Part shown: positions 31,201 to 38,490 of the stretch, one piece after another | How positions within the stretch are numbered: position 1 is the first letter of the stretch | Layout of the letters: every line of letters starts with the position of its first letter | NCBI GenBank assembly: GCA_012861695.1 | Contig: JAAOOA010000150.1 | Location: forward strand, 1 to 64,000 | Source: Trematomus loennbergii | Lineage: Eukaryota > Chordata > Actinopteri > Perciformes > Nototheniidae | DNA: 64,000 bases | Direction: 5' to 3' | Notes under the pieces: generated by a model | Told to the model about the DNA's origin: nothing | Seen by the model: only the letters and a program-made list of their open reading frames with translations | Database searches by the model: none | Position numbers and translations under genes: made by a program

Positions 31201-34183
31201 TCCATCTCCCCTTCGCTGAGAAGGAAGATCTCCCACAGCTGCCGTGGCAGAGAATCACACCTGCAATATGAAGAATAATCAGCTATCACTTTCTCATTAC
31301 TTCTGTATATATATTAAAGGTTACAACTTTGAACAATTAAATTCTACCAAATTAGATGTGTTTTAATCTTAGCAGTAATTTAAAGTGGACCTATGTTGCT
31401 ATATTTAAAAATATATTGTAGGGCCATACCTATATAAAACATGTCTGTGAAGTTTATTTTTCAAAATCCCAAACAGATCACCCATTGTAGCCATGCCTCA
31501 TACTGCTCAAACCCCTCTTTTGAAGCCCTGTTAGAGAAATGCGGATTTTGGGTCCTTAGCTTGAAAAAAAGAAAAGAAGAGTTCTACCGGAGATAAAGTT
31601 AAATTCGGTTGTGATAAAACACCATCCTGTTTAAACCACGTCAAGGATTATTTCTGAAACAGTATGAAGCTCAAATGCTTTTTCTCTTGCGGGTTCATCA
31701 CAAGGTGAGTTCTTTTTTTATTTCCTGCTTTTTAAACACATGTGCTCTCCAGTACAGGTTAGCTCTGAGTGTTAGCGACGCTTACTAATGTAAACAAAGA
31801 CGTCCAAAACACGTCAGGCATTGTTTCTGATAGCAACTTTCTGTGGGTCCGCTGCCGATTTGACGTCAGTTCGGATGGAATCTGTATCCGCTCGTACACC
31901 CGTTTTTAAAAGATTTGGGTACGGAGGAAAAGAGAGCTTGACCGGGGACACATATTTATGTGTAAAATACATCACAAAGTGCAATTTGCATGATAGGTCC
32001 CCTTTAATAACTGCTCATCCATACCATTGGACATTTTGAAGGCATCCTAATAGTGGTCTCATTCCTTGTTGTGATATGGTGACGTCCTCAAGGTTCAGCC
32101 ATATTTTCTTCTCCTTGGACTGAGTGATCACGTAGGCCACAGCACAGCAGGGGTAAGGATCGAGACTCTCTCCACTGAGGTCAAGACGATAGTCCTGTTT
32201 TTCCAGAAGGTCGATGCATGCTTCAGGACACTGGGACTCATACAAGCACTGGCATAGGAACAGTATGCGCCCACTGTCCTCAGGCTCATCGTTTTCACAC
32301 AGAGGAAGGAATGTGGAAATCACTTTCTTGAAGAACCAGTTTGATGTATTCTTGAGCTCCTCAGCAGGAATCAGATGCTCCATCAAACTACGGCTCTTCT
32401 CAGTCAACAATCTACACATGTAAGGGATCAGATGTTTCATGTGCTTCTTCTCCTCAGTGAGGCATTGCTGAAAAACATTACTGATTAAATCTGGATTCTT
32501 CAAGAGCCACAGTGCTGCAAAAAACTCCTGCATTGTGTAATGGAGAAATGCACAAGTGGTTATTCTCTCAGTAGGGTCGACTTTGATGGCAAGTTGTTTG
32601 AGCAAGGAGAGGACACAGCTGTCCCCAAAGGGAGGTAGTGTCAAGTTCACCGTTTTTCCTTCAGTTGCACGAAAAGCAACCTCAGCCAAAGACAGTATCT
32701 CCTCACTCTTGCTTTTGATGAAGGCATTTAGATGAATGTATTTTGTGTTGCTGTTTCTTTTGAGGCAAAAACGGAAAATGTTGATGTAGATATCAGTTAT
32801 ACAGCAAGGCTTTTGAAAGTTCTCTGATGCCTCAAATGAAAAGCATGCAGCCACCATCAGTGCATACATCGGTACATGGCAAAGCGTTAACAACTCCACC
32901 TTTTTCAAAACCCTCTCCTCTCCTTCAGGTAGCATATCAGATATGAATGTTTTTATGGTCTGCTCACTAAAGCCTTTCACTTCCACTCTGAGAAAGTCCT
33001 CAGAAGGAAGTTCTTCTTCGTCATCTGGTCTGCAAGTCAAAACGACCTTGGAGTATTGTAGCAAATCTTTTTTTACAAGTCTCTGCACTACTGGTGAAGA
33101 CAGATCTGTGATTCCATCAAAAATGAGTGTAACATTGTCAGAGTTATTCTTTATGTCCTGTAAGACCTCGTCTTTGTCTTCATCTGGCTCACTGAACTCA
33201 TTGAAGAGAAGTTCCTCCAGGCTCTTGATGTTGGATATGTTTCTCATGTCAAAGTAAAACATGTAGTTTAGCTCCTTGTCATCTTTTTCTGTCCAGAGTT
33301 TTAACATTTCATGAACGAGTGCTGTCTTTCCAATCCCAGACTTACCAACCAAGAGTATGTTCTTATCTGTTTTAAGCAGGTCACTGGGAGAAATGTCTGC
33401 TTTGTCCTTAGGGATGTAGGTCCCTAGCTTTTTAGGACGGCTCATCCTGCTTTTCTTGCTCTTACATTTCTTTATTTTAGAGGCAGAAACACTTCCTTGT
33501 GTGTCCAATACAAGTGGCATGTACGACAGATCAGGCTTGTTGTTTTCTTCAAACAGATCTTTGTTTGCCGTCCAAAACTCTTTTGATATTTTTTGTGCTT
33601 TTGACTTCAACTTTGCCTGGTAACGGTGGCACGGTGTTGGACCTAAAATAAAAACAACAGTGAGTAAGTAAATAAATATTGTAAATTGCATGCTGTACCC
33701 TCATACTAAATAGTGGATGCATATTTCCAGAAAAACATCAGCAATGAAGACGTGATACACTTTCTATATTAGTTATATAACTATATTACGTACCTTGTAG
33801 GTAGTTTTTTCCCATTTGTGTGTCTTCCTTGAAAGGGAAGCAGCTGATCCAGTGGTGCAGGTCGAACGTCTCGCTCTCAACGGAAGCTACAGTCTGTTTC
33901 TCAGGGAGAAGGGATGTCCTCCCAGGGTCCTCTTCCTCGTCATGTAAATAATTTCGAGAAATATATAGCTGGCTTTCTCCCCCTTATCGGTTACAGAGTC
34001 TAGAAGTTTTCTGTTTTTATCGTAGTCATTCCCTTCTGCTTGTATTATGCTGACCTCTTCGTCACGTAACACTCCTTGCTGATTCAAGTTCTCTAGAATC
34101 ACTGAGTGATTCTTTAATTTGTTCACAAGATGGGTTCTGGCCCTCCTGACGTACTCTACAGCTGACTGTGTTGTAGAAGCCAT
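4187..34183 (-). CDS. NLR gene 1: CARD-NACHT-LRR receptor (whole gene span)
   Basis: Cytoplasmic NOD-like receptor gene, assembled by eye from exons with matching splice phases. In transcript order it has a CARD exon, a NACHT exon, one 88-codon LRR exon, nine exons of the 143-codon array type, and a block of ordinary LRR exons ending in F-E-I-W-stop. NLRs of this kind sense danger or microbial signals and oligomerise through NACHT; the CARD recruits CARD adaptors or caspases (family knowledge). As assembled, the frame is broken in the CARD exon, in array exons at 13.6, 12.2 and 10.8 kb, and in three 3' exons. The gene is either decaying or represented by a noisy consensus. NLRC3-like or NLRP-like names would both be arbitrary. 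Confidence 0.8.
4383..4466 (-). CDS. NLR-1 LRR exon, 28 codons
   Basis: An 84-base exon encoding one ribonuclease-inhibitor type LRR that begins L-S-H-N-N-I. The acceptor is GTTACAG and the donor is CG|GTGAG. Phase is 2 on both sides, so the GA left by the upstream exon joins its first T to make the aspartate of the DLSHN motif. The copy at 48266-48349 has the same length. Confidence 0.85.
4740..5009 (-). CDS. NLR-1 LRR exon, 90 codons
   Basis: A 270-base exon, phase 2 at both ends, acceptor CCTGTTCAG and donor GA|GTGAGT. It encodes about three LRRs with clear strand motifs ([18 protein letters not shown]). It stays in frame here and in the duplicate at 48623-48892. It joins cleanly to the 84-base exon at 4383-4466. 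Confidence 0.87.
5099..5400 (-). CDS. NLR-1 LRR exon with frameshift shared by both gene copies
   Basis: Acceptor CTCCCAG and donor CTCAG|GTACG are good. The first half reads in one frame up to the P-E-E-D-Q stretch. The second half, with an LRR-like D-T-L-R-L-T segment ending in H-K-V-K-L, reads in another frame. The length is 302, while neighbouring symmetric exons are multiples of three. The duplicate at 48981-49282 is also 302 and has the same break near the bases read GATCAGAGGACAC on the minus strand. Confidence 0.78.
5401..5790 (-). other. NLR-1 intron between LRR exons
   Basis: AT-rich intron with no ORF or repeat that I can support. It differs from copy A' by small indels (for example A' lacks about 18 bases near 5457-5480). 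Confidence 0.6.
5791..6047 (-). CDS. NLR-1 LRR exon (one-base deletion)
   Basis: Starts after TTTCAG with the codons for P-C-P-S-F and encodes two LRRs (motifs [10 protein letters not shown] and VKLNLLW), ending before donor AG|GTCGGA. It is 257 bases here and 258 in the intact duplicate at 49657-49914. The duplicate has AAAA where this copy has AAA, just after the tryptophan codon near 5840. The last 17 or so residues are therefore out of frame in this copy. Confidence 0.82.
6136..6238 (-). CDS. NLR-1 short exon, phase 1 to 2
   Basis: Acceptor TTCTACTGCAG and donor AAAAG|GTCATC. It is 103 bases and encodes an acidic start (H-C-E-H-E-E-E) followed by a helix ending [10 protein letters not shown]. 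The phase 1 entry fits the donor of the exon at 6303-6382. The intron between them is only 64 bases, close to the minimum for vertebrates. Confidence 0.75.
6303..6382 (-). CDS. NLR-1 short exon, phase 2 to 1
   Basis: An 80-base exon between acceptor TTTCCTGCAG and a consensus donor TTGA|GTAAGT. It encodes L-S-E-K-N-V followed by a leucine-rich helix. The ORF continues past the donor to a stop, but the strong GTAAGT and the matching phase of the next exon favour splicing here. The duplicate is 50168-50247. Confidence 0.75.
6470..6700 (-). CDS. NLR-1 LRR exon (5' bound uncertain)
   Basis: Encodes an LRR with V-R-Q-L-D-L-T-E and ends at donor AA|GTAACAG, which joins in phase to the exon at 6382. 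The upstream bound is unclear. TTTCCAG at about 6721 would introduce a stop in this frame, and a CTAAC branch-point-like motif just inside it suggests a later acceptor between about 6640 and 6680. Copy A' (50336-50560) has the same ambiguity. Confidence 0.6.
6831..6922 (-). pseudogene. Truncated LRR exon at the array edge
   Basis: These 92 bases match the 3' third of the intact 264-base exon at 50693-50956, including the donor AA|GTGCGC. At 6922 the match ends abruptly and array-unit intron sequence (CCTTCAAGTGAGC) follows, so the first two thirds and the acceptor are gone. With no acceptor, the piece is unlikely to be spliced into the transcript. Confidence 0.8.
7850..8284 (-). CDS. Array exon U1 (intact)
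   Basis: 435 bases, phase 2 to 2, acceptor CATTCCAG|T and donor CTCAG|GTTGGT. It encodes a helical half ([11 protein letters not shown]) and then two LRR-like strands (M-I-D-L-S-E-R, Q-V-E-L-R-G-C) ending L-P-Y-I-S-K-L. The joined residues across each splice give L-S-F, the usual fish NLR inter-LRR motif. The variable loop reads P-H-K-S-H-P-D-Y. This is the last full module before the ordinary LRR block. Confidence 0.88.
9303..9731 (-). CDS. Array exon U2 (intact)
   Basis: 429 bases, phase 2 to 2, same splice signals as U1. The start segment is F-R-F-R-D-S-G-E-L and the variable loop is P-D-K-Q-G-D. The rest is nearly identical to the other modules. No stop or frameshift. Confidence 0.88.
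10754..11187 (-). CDS. Array exon U3 (frame broken)
   Basis: 434 bases, one off a multiple of three. Visible indels against U1 include a lost G in CTTCAGTGGGAGG near 10985, an extra T in CTGTTTTCAG near 10968 and a lost AC-type base in the CAGCTCCCTTG tract near 10830. Splice borders are retained. Many one-base losses also occur in its intron, which points to a low-quality consensus as much as to decay. Confidence 0.75.
12205..12622 (-). CDS. Array exon U4 (frame broken)
   Basis: 418 bases, with at least eight small deletions relative to U1 (for example ATCACACGATATTC, CATATCAGG, GAGATTTTGAGG, CTCTCCGTCTG). The borders resemble the other modules. It would not translate as one module in any frame. 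Confidence 0.75.
13634..14062 (-). CDS. Array exon U5 (frame broken)
   Basis: 429 bases, but only because indels cancel. One-base losses are visible in GAGAACGACTTT, CAGGCTGTTTC and GAATGTGGATATG, so about the first 40 residues read in one frame and later parts in others. The Gypsy element is inserted about 108 bases upstream of its acceptor, in the intron. Confidence 0.75.
14171..14603 (+). repeat. Gypsy 5' LTR
   Basis: Begins TG and ends CA. It contains a GC box (CCCCGCCCC), an inverted CCAAT (ATTGG near 14294), a TATA-like TTATATT at 14326-14332 and AATAAA at 14520-14525. This ordering fits a U3-R-U5 layout with transcription starting near 14356. Confidence 0.93.
14326..14365 (+). promoter_or_regulatory. 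LTR core promoter and predicted transcript 5' end
   Basis: The TATA-like TTATATT lies 29-30 bases upstream of GTCAGTTCGT (14356-14365). These ten bases are the exact complement of 14606-14615 just after the LTR. In Tf1/sushi elements the transcript 5' end folds back onto the primer site. The spacing from TATA makes 14356 a natural start site. Confidence 0.65.
14606..14615 (+). other. Candidate self-primer binding site
   Basis: ACGAACTGAC starts two bases after the 5' LTR and is fully complementary to GTCAGTTCGT at 14356-14365. I see no stretch here beginning TGG that would pair with a tRNA 3' end. This supports self-priming of reverse transcription. Confidence 0.65.
14620..15699 (+). CDS. 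gag: Gypsy gag polyprotein
   Basis: 359 codons, starting at the first ATG after the LTR (context GACCATTATGG). An N-terminal coiled-coil-like region is followed by a capsid-like domain containing a P-E-R-F-S-G motif. Near the end is one CCHC zinc knuckle (C-x2-C-x4-H-x4-C, about 15620-15655) for RNA binding. It overlaps pol in a different frame, and a slippery heptamer just after the knuckle would allow a fraction of ribosomes to enter pol. It forms the particle that packages element RNA (family knowledge). Confidence 0.92.
   Translation: MDPADPRTLHAALSAQGVKIFHHEEQLGLVNQEMQELRGRQAGIQEALSTQMQQLAVQMNHFFTHQQTAPPVTSSTTERLPVNAPADFPSQAVSSPLRLALPERFSGDSSNCRAFLVQCDLHFQHNPGAFSSDHGKVAFIVSHLTGRAAAWATAEWSRETELCYSLTDFIETMSRIFDHSSPATEASRKLFHIRQLNRQVVDYAIEFRTAAADSGWNVPALRDAFMTGLSEPIKDQLAPLETPRDLESLIAVAIRIDNRLRERERERRRNRDVIPSSQNASWWVAPPAEDVQPMLPHRQRITLPNGSGEPMQLGRTRLSLEERQRRLREGCCFYCGQSDHQLASCPGKDRAHQSKGGRW
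15657..15663 (+). promoter_or_regulatory. Predicted -1 ribosomal frameshift site
   Basis: GGGAAAA lies in the gag frame as G GGA AAA, the canonical X-XXY-YYZ register, directly after the zinc knuckle. A -1 slip enters the open pol frame. Sushi-class elements and the derived mammalian gene PEG10 use a GGGAAAC site in the same position (established knowledge). Confidence 0.8.
15657..19034 (+). CDS. pol: Gypsy pol: protease, reverse transcriptase, RNase H, integrase, chromodomain
   Basis: Open in the -1 frame relative to gag; the frame is open from before 15462, but translation probably enters near 15657. Domains in order: aspartic protease (D-S-G-A near 15789), reverse transcriptase (Y-L-D-D near 16748), RNase H (first D near 17195), and integrase with an HHCC zinc finger (about 17735-17870) and a DDE core (D near 17953, S-D-R-G near 18129, E near 18260). 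A C-terminal chromodomain (about 18815-18985) follows, with W-K-G-Y-G. Chromodomains direct integration to particular chromatin (family knowledge). The stop lies 25 bases inside the 3' LTR. No internal stops. Confidence 0.95.
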   Translation, partial: GKRSCSPVKRRALVSKFPADFPPRPVTQVNICINNQTIDQGVLIDSGADESLMDWGVVNQLEIKTVPLSHPINASALDGRLLFTVTHCTEPIQITVNKDHTESMQFHIFESAQHPIILGFPWLKIHNPHIDWRSGKIKEWGEDCMGRCKLSQPVNAPTDSRKIIIDHPDYPDLQKVPSCYHDLKEAFNKSKAMSLPPHRDFDCPIDLLPGAPIPKGKLYSISRPERAAMDEYISSSLKSGIIRPSSSPAGAGFFFVGKKDGSLRPCIDYSPLNDITVKNRYPLPLMTSAFELLQTAKIFTKLDLRNAYHLVRIRKGDEWKTGFNTQSGHYEYLVMPFGLCNAPAVFQALVNEVLREFLNISVFVYLDDILIFSPDAKSHVNHVRQVLQKLLENQLYVKAEKCEFHTKEVSFLGYIISPNHMQMDPAKISAVSQWPTPDSRKKVQQFLGFANFYRKFIRNFSSVAAPLHVLTSPKVPFKWTPQADFAFQRLRERFTSAPILTIPDPQRQFMVEVDASNEGIGGVLSQRSAEDNKMHPCAYLSRKLTTAERNYDVGNKELLAVKAALEEWRHWLEGAEQPFLVWTDHKNLEYIRKAKRLNSRQARWTLFFSRFNFTLSFRPGSQNQKPDALSRLYDPEPLAVEPKTILPLNRVIGAFSWQVESDVKKANVKNPAPSECPNNLLFVPEALHSKVIHWAHSSVLSCHPGVTRTMFRIQQRFWWPAMKKDVAEYVAACPVCACNKTSSQVKMGLLQPLPIPQRPWSHISMDFVTGFPSSRGKTTVLTVVDRFSKMAHFIPLTKLPSAKVTAEVMMNHIFRIHGFPDDIVSDRGPQFISVFWKEFCRLIGATVSLSSGYHPQSNGQSERLNQELETTLRCLVSRNQTTWSDHLTWVEFAHNTLPTAATGVSPFHCVNGFQPPFFPNNEEEVRVPSAHAMIRRCRRVWAGARQALLRSSARMKAVADVHRRVAPSYRPGQNVWLSTKDLPLHVASRKLAPRFVGPFPVSRVINPVSVRLQLPRTMRVHPTFHVSKIKPVCESTLVPASKPPPPPEFFEGGEVYKVRKLLEVRNRGRGKQFLVDWKGYGPEARSWVAASFIVDKTLIHDFYNQPGPSGVGPRGGGTVVHRQKC
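19010..19442 (+). repeat. Gypsy 3' LTR
   Basis: Same length and, as far as I can read, same sequence as the 5' LTR, offset by 4,839. It is preceded by a purine-rich tract ending in a run of G then TAC, the likely polypurine primer for plus-strand DNA. It is followed by target duplication GAGCA. Confidence 0.93.
20365..20787 (-). CDS. Array exon U6 (intact, shifted acceptor)
   Basis: Open throughout. The usual acceptor TTCCAG is mutated to TTCCAA. The next AG, six bases further in (AATTTCAG|G), keeps the same phase 2, giving an exon of 423 bases instead of 429. The loop reads P-H-K-Q-G-Y. The donor is the usual CTCAG|GTTGGT. Confidence 0.83.
21818..22246 (-). CDS. Array exon U7 (intact)
   Basis: 429 bases, phase 2 to 2, normal acceptor and donor. 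The last 100 or so codons are almost the same as in U6, suggesting these two are close relatives in the array. The start segment is F-K-Y-G-V-S-S-R-V and the loop is P-D-K-Q-G-Y. Confidence 0.88.
25349..25391. repeat. Perfect 19-bp hairpin
   Basis: Left arm 25349-25367 and right arm 25373-25391 are exact reverse complements around a five-base ATTCA loop. The arms contain AAATCAATTCACATTC. It lies inside the AT-rich spacer and may be a fold-back remnant. Confidence 0.85.
27100..27641 (+). mobile_element. Non-autonomous hAT transposon
   Basis: Ends in 14-bp perfect terminal inverted repeats (TAGGGTGACCAGAT) and is flanked by an 8-bp target duplication GTATGACT (27092-27099, 27642-27649); an 8-bp duplication is diagnostic of hAT. 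At about 27431-27505 a reading frame gives M-E-E-T-E-T-T followed by [12 protein letters not shown], which resembles the N-terminus of hAT transposases. The frame then runs into an unrelated repeat (GGCAGCGGCGGACTGGGAC), so this is an internal deletion derivative. Confidence 0.85.
27914..28759 (-). repeat. Array unit intron beside U8
   Basis: Partial array unit that restarts at CTTTCAGTAAATGAACC and runs to the U8 donor with the same intron landmarks as the other units. No coding content. Confidence 0.9.
28760..29206 (-). CDS. Array exon U8 (intact, diverged 5' half)
   Basis: 447 bases, phase 2 to 2. The acceptor is a different, better one (GTGTTTTCAG) and the start segment (F-V-P-P-L-S-E-P-S) and loop ([11 protein letters not shown]) differ from those of the tandem units. 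The 3' half ([11 protein letters not shown]) is near identical. It probably resembles the founder of the array or an older duplicate. The intron to U9 is only 114 bases. Confidence 0.88.
29321..29758 (-). CDS. Array-type exon U9 (most diverged)
   Basis: 438 bases, phase 2 to 2, acceptor ATCATGCAG and donor CTCAG|GTAAAT. The first half is mostly unlike the other modules (it has [10 protein letters not shown]). The last 50 residues from I-N-L-S-K-R-K to I-S-K-L match them almost exactly. That patchwork suggests gene conversion of the 3' half. It is the first array-type module after the 88-codon LRR exon. Confidence 0.87.
30281..30360 (+). mobile_element. hAT-like terminal fragment
   Basis: CAGTGGTTCCCAAAGTGGGG is typical of the ends of many vertebrate hAT elements. 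No matching opposite end is seen nearby, so it is a fragment in the intron between 29758 and 30997. The rest of that intron (to 30996) shows nothing coding that I can support. Confidence 0.45.
30997..31260 (-). CDS. NLR-1 first LRR exon after NACHT, 88 codons
   Basis: 264 bases, phase 2 to 2, acceptor CATATTGCAG and donor CTCAG|GTATGT. It encodes LRR-like strands (Y-I-T-L-L-G-L, V-K-I-C-L-H-W) and ends L-P-Y-V-S-S-L, the same end motif as the array modules. Its length equals that of the exon at 50693-50956 near the other end of the array, so the two may be related flanking modules. Confidence 0.85.
31384..32003. mobile_element. TTAA-flanked MITE next to the NACHT exon
   Basis: 620 bases between TTAA copies (31380-31383 and 32004-32007). 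Terminal inverted repeats are AGTGGACCTAT and ATAGGTCCCCT, with one mismatch. TTAA target use fits piggyBac or Kolobok families. The inner end is only 17-18 bases from the NACHT exon donor, so it sits in the 5' splice region of that intron. Confidence 0.75.
32025..33642 (-). CDS. NLR-1 NACHT exon
   Basis: 1,618 bases, phase 1 to 2, acceptor TTTTATTTTAG and donor TG|GTATGG. A linker (starting P-T-P-C-H-R-Y) leads into the NACHT ATPase. It has Walker A G-K-S-G-I-G-K-T, a Walker B-like L-I-F-D-G-I-T-D, a sensor-1-like V-V-L-T-C-R-P, and a winged-helix motif [11 protein letters not shown]. The exon ends with an LRR-like strand (R-L-D-L-S-G). ATP binding drives oligomerisation of NLRs in the cytosol (family knowledge). 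I do not see the fish-specific FISNA segment. Open from end to end, so this core appears intact. Confidence 0.93.
33794..34183 (-). CDS. NLR-1 first coding exon: CARD (frameshifted before linker)
   Basis: Starts at ATG 34181-34183 with an upstream in-frame stop and encodes a six-helix CARD of about 90 residues. CARDs recruit CARD-bearing adaptors or caspases (family knowledge). The CARD frame hits a stop at 33887. A second frame stays open from upstream of about 33950 down to the strong donor CAAG|GTACGT at 33793. There it joins in phase 1 to the NACHT exon as Y-L-Q-G-P-T-P-C-H, a natural linker. The exon is 390 bases, one short of what a phase 1 donor needs. A base is missing, most simply in the GGGAGG tract near 33920-33928. 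Confidence 0.82.
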
Positions 34184-34240
34184 GTTTCATTACTTCGGTG
34201 TCTTCTGCTTCAACTTCAATGATCTAGAGAACAAAAGAAT
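34184..34240 (-). promoter_or_regulatory. NLR-1 5' UTR with candidate acceptor
   Basis: TTGTTCTCTAG ends near 34225, about 40 bases upstream of the ATG, and could be the acceptor of a non-coding first exon further upstream. In-frame stops between it and the ATG support the ATG as the true start. Confidence 0.4.
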
Positions 34241-34974
34241 GGTTGAATGAAATGTAATATGAACTCTTTTGTTTAACATCCAAAAAATAGCGTAAATCTG
34301 TAGATCTAAAAGGAATCAAATAAATTCAGGGCAGATAAGAAGAGCAGGGGGAGGATCTGGCGTCAATGCTACAGTTTTTCTCATTGGCTCACTTCTTTAA
34401 ACAGTCTTGACCTTCTCTTAACTCTATGTGTAATGGTTACAACTGTTTCATCACAACTCTGTTGCCCGTATGAAAATTAAGTAGCTCACACAAAACATTG
34501 AATTCATGCCAACAAGTTGTTATTGTGTCAGTAAACGTGCTAATACAAAGAAAATGGATAGCTGTTTTGTCCTAGTGTGAACAGTACTAGTCAAAACAGT
34601 AACATGCTTTTTCACCACCAGTCAACACTTGAAATGTTCTAACATACAAGTCTCTGAACATATAAATCATCCATACATTCACCAACAATACAACATGTGA
34701 GCTGTATATCAGAGACACTTACACTGAGGCCTTAAGGTCCACACTGATGAAAGACTTCATCAGATGTTGAGAGCCTTTAATACGTGACTTTTCCTGATGA
34801 CAAAAACAACAAAAAAGAATCAGTAAAATATAATCGAGTCAAAGCAGCCTGAGAAAAATACTAAAAAGTACTTTTACCTCTTGTGCATGTTTTTCAGGTA
34901 ACAACAAAACCCTATAATGTCATTTTAAGTGAATATTATCTCATAAATGTACAGTAACAAACCATAAGCTCTGT
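34241..34974. other. Intergenic sequence upstream of NLR-1
   Basis: AT-rich, no ORF or repeat that I recognise. It may hold the gene 1 promoter, but I see no clear TATA box at a sensible distance. Confidence 0.5.
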
Positions 34975-35545
34975 CCTGGGGAGTCCTCTGAACACTGTGG
35001 AGGTGGTGGGAGACAGGAGAATGGCAGCCAGGCTGTCCTCCCTGCTGGACAATGTCCCCCCCCCCCCCCCCCTCCAGGACACCCTGTCCTCACCGTGCAG
35101 CTCCTTCAGCGACAGGCTGCTGTCCCGCGATGTCTCACAGGGAGAGAGAGAGAGAGAGAAAGAGACACACGCAGGTCCTTCCTTCCTGCAGCGGTCAGGC
35201 TGCACAACCACCACGGCCCCTGGTAGACCCCACACACACACATATAACAAAGACTATTAAACTCCTGTTGTGCAATACTACTCATGTGCAATATATATTT
35301 ACTATGAAATATAGCTGTGAAATGTATACTACCACTTTTTATACTTTCACCTGGCTGCTATATCGCTAAATTTATTGTTGCTGGATGTAGATCTTCTAAA
35401 TTGTGTATTTCTAGTATTATATCTTTAATATATATAATCTTTTTCTGCATGCTTCTTGAGAGATATTAAGCTATCTTTGTCTCTTTGCTGTAACAATGGT
35501 ACATTTCTCCTCTGTGGGACGAATAAAGGAATTCTGATTCTGAAG
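34975..35545 (+). mobile_element. LINE-like 3' end
   Basis: GGTGGGAGACAGGAGAATGG followed by GCTGTCCTCCCTGCTGGAC is typical of fish LINE 3' coding or UTR sequence. It ends in a GGACGAATAAAGG motif and an ATTCTG tail. A poly-C run (35056-35071) and a GA-rich run lie inside. No full RT domain is present. Confidence 0.45.
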
Positions 35546-35546
35546 A

Positions 35547-36509
35547 CAGTCCTCATTTATAAACGGTGCGTACGCTCAAAAAATGGCGTACGGCAGTTTC
35601 TACGCAATGTTTGCGATTTATAAAAAACGAACTTGACGGGAAAATGTGCGGTCCTCCACGCAAACTCTGACCCATGCGTACGCACTAAGCACACAACAAC
35701 GGGAGAGACGAGAAACTGCACCGTTGGCAGAAGGAAGAATGGAGAGAAATATGTGGAAATAATACCATAAATAAAATGTTACCTCTCATTTATCAATATG
35801 AAGAATTCATTTTCAAACATTGATTAAAGCCAATCTTAAATGATTAAAGATGCCAGGCTGCAGTGGAGACGCTGCGCACAGATCGACAGCTGGAACACAA
35901 ACCACCAAATAAAAAAATAATTATTCAGATCCAGCCGTCATGACTCCACTCCGGAGGGATTCCCCGATCATTTCTTACAGTTTCTCATCAAGGGGGTGTC
36001 TCCTGTCCCCGGTACAAACACACTGCCTGAGGAAGGTTATGTATATGTATTTTGTCATTAACTTTTTTCGGACCACTTATTTATTTATTTTGGTGACGAT
36101 CCGACCTCCATGCTGCTACTCTGGTTCAAACTACATCCACCAAACAATATGATTTATCTCGACCTCCCCAAAATAACCAAAATCTGACACGGTCTGAGAT
36201 GTCTTTTTTAGCTGTTCTGTCGTCATTTCCTGATCTTCTTCATGCAGTCAGTCAAAATTAATGAATGAATGGGCGTTTCTTTGACTATTTATAGGAAAAT
36301 ATGGGCGTTACGTGAAGCCTGCAAAAGCTGTGCCGCATTTCGAGTTGATTGTGATTTATAAAGGGAAACCGGCGTGGATGTGCCGTACGCAAGTCGGTAA
36401 GCAGTGTTTTATGAATCGGAAAATGTCTGTGCGTATTTATTTGCTTTGTCCTACGTAAGCAACCTTCCCACGTCAATCCTACGCAAGGCTTTATAAATGA
36501 CGCCCCTGG
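35547..36509. mobile_element. DNA transposon remnant with TCATTTATAAA ends
   Basis: The left end has CCTCATTTATAAACGGTGCG. The right end, on the opposite strand, has GGCGTCATTTATAAAGCC. Repeated CGTACGC-type motifs occur near both ends (35567, 35584, 35674, 36384). No intact transposase; ends are imperfect, so class is uncertain (PIF/Harbinger or hAT). Confidence 0.5.
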
Positions 36510-38480
36510 TCAAAGCTGTTTTTAGTAAATAAGCAAATATACAACATTATTTATGACATGGGTCTGTTAATGAAACTAGACACGATTTTAATTACGATGA
36601 GGGCATTACTACTATATATTTACCTGGCATTTGTGTTTTCATACAACAATACTTGAGGATACTTATATTTGTACATGTATGTAATTAGTTATTTGGTGTT
36701 AGAACCTCATTGTGTAATTATGAAACAATTATTGTAAAAAATAAATGCTTGCTAATGAAAAAGCTATGTTGCTCAGCTAAATTGCACCGAGGGTTTTAAC
36801 TGTTAAGGAAAACCGTTAGCTGTCTGTTACAAGTACAAACTAGTATATTTACTTTAACGTTTATTACCCTTAAACCTCAAATACAAGGTACACATTTACA
36901 AATATGAGTTAATTAGTAGTAAATTTCCTCTTTAAATAAATAGGTAACTGTTAGCTTGGCAGTTTGTAAATCCATCAGTGACGTCATTAGAACCGTTAAC
37001 TTTATGCTATATTGCCTACAGCTACACAGTTAGCTAACTTATTACATCAAAAATATAACATTCTGAAAATACTTACAAATAAATGAGTGATGTACATCTT
37101 CTTTGGGTGTTTTTCGACGCAGGTAAAACAATAAGACATCATTAACCTCCCATTAAACTGAATAATTTAACACTGTAGCCTCATCTCAATACCCCTCCTC
37201 GACTCCTCCTTTCCCTCACTCGCGTCCCTTCCTTGCGTCTTAGCTCCGCCTCCGTAAGATGCGAGCGAGAGACACGAGGAGGAGCCCGAGGACAGAGGAG
37301 TCCTCAGGTATTAATTGGGATGTCCTCGTTCACTCAAACGTCACTTTTAAACGACGTCTGTTAATGATGAGATGTGCACAGCTGTATCCCCTCTCATCGG
37401 GCTTAACTGAATAACCCTTTAGAACCGGCCCATTTGTTGTTAAATATTTATTTAAATGAATGAATCGTTCTCTTGTTAGTCAAGGAATTCAATGTATGAT
37501 TGTTGGTCCTGCTTTTGTGTTCCGTTTTGGTGTAAAATGTAGCCTACATTTAAATACAAATATAATTATAGTAATGTGAAAGCCTTTACTCTGAAAATGT
37601 GTGTCCTGTAGATCCCCACATTCACCACAAACCCACATTTCAGGACTGTGAATTTTAAATAATTTAACTCCAGAATATCTTAACACAAAACAATACAAAT
37701 AATTGTTATTTATCAAGATCTAGCCATTCATGAAATAGCTTTATTAATAGCTATGTTTTAGTGACGTTCAAGATCATTAAACATGACTTAAATTGTTAGT
37801 ATAACCTTAAGAAATGAATTGCACATCATGGGATGAGGCTTGTGAGTTCCGTCCGTTAACGTTTTGGTTAATGTTTCCGTTAGTACTGTCACATCCGGCT
37901 GTTCCTTTCAAAATAAAACCTAAACCCCTACAGGACGTGACCAAAGTCAATTTATCACATTCTCTTAACAAATCAAACGTTATGGGCCATTTTCACAAGT
38001 TTGGTGCTGGATTAATGCTCTGCTCTGATACCTGAGATATATAATATCTATGTTTCTGATACACTTTGAGCATAGTTGGGAAATAAGTTAACTAAAACAC
38101 ACTGAAATCTTAAAACAGGGTGAAGAGCTAATAACTAAAGTAATACAAGTTGAAAACATAATGATCATCCACAGGTTTTGTCTTTAAATGAATGATTCCT
38201 TGTGCGATGATATCGGGAACACAAGAGTAGGCCTGTGTGCTCTGTTCATATGAAAGATAGCTAAAACGCTGTTTGTCCTGTTCTTCTTTATTAAACTTAC
38301 CTGACTGATACTATAATTTAGGGTGCATTTCACATCAACAAAACAGTACAAAGAAAGTGTTATTTCTCAATAGAACAATCAGTGGTTCAAGTTAGTATAT
38401 TCCTCAGTGTAACATATCCACTAGTTGCAAAGCTTAAACATTTTTATTTTTTTTTTATTTTAAGGGAAAGGATGTTTTCA
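36510..38480. other. Intergenic, mostly non-coding
   Basis: AT-rich DNA. A perfect TGACGTCA (CRE-like) occurs near 36978. A fold-back element at about 37185-37330 has CTCCTCGACTCCTC on one side and GAGGAGTCCTC on the other. Its left arm is the reverse complement of 3268-3300 in copy A. No gene seen. Confidence 0.5.
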
Positions 38481-38490
38481 CTACTCAGTT

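Noticed and set aside
32025..33642. FISNA domain in the NACHT exon
   Set aside because: The linker before Walker A does not show the pattern I associate with that domain; left unclaimed.
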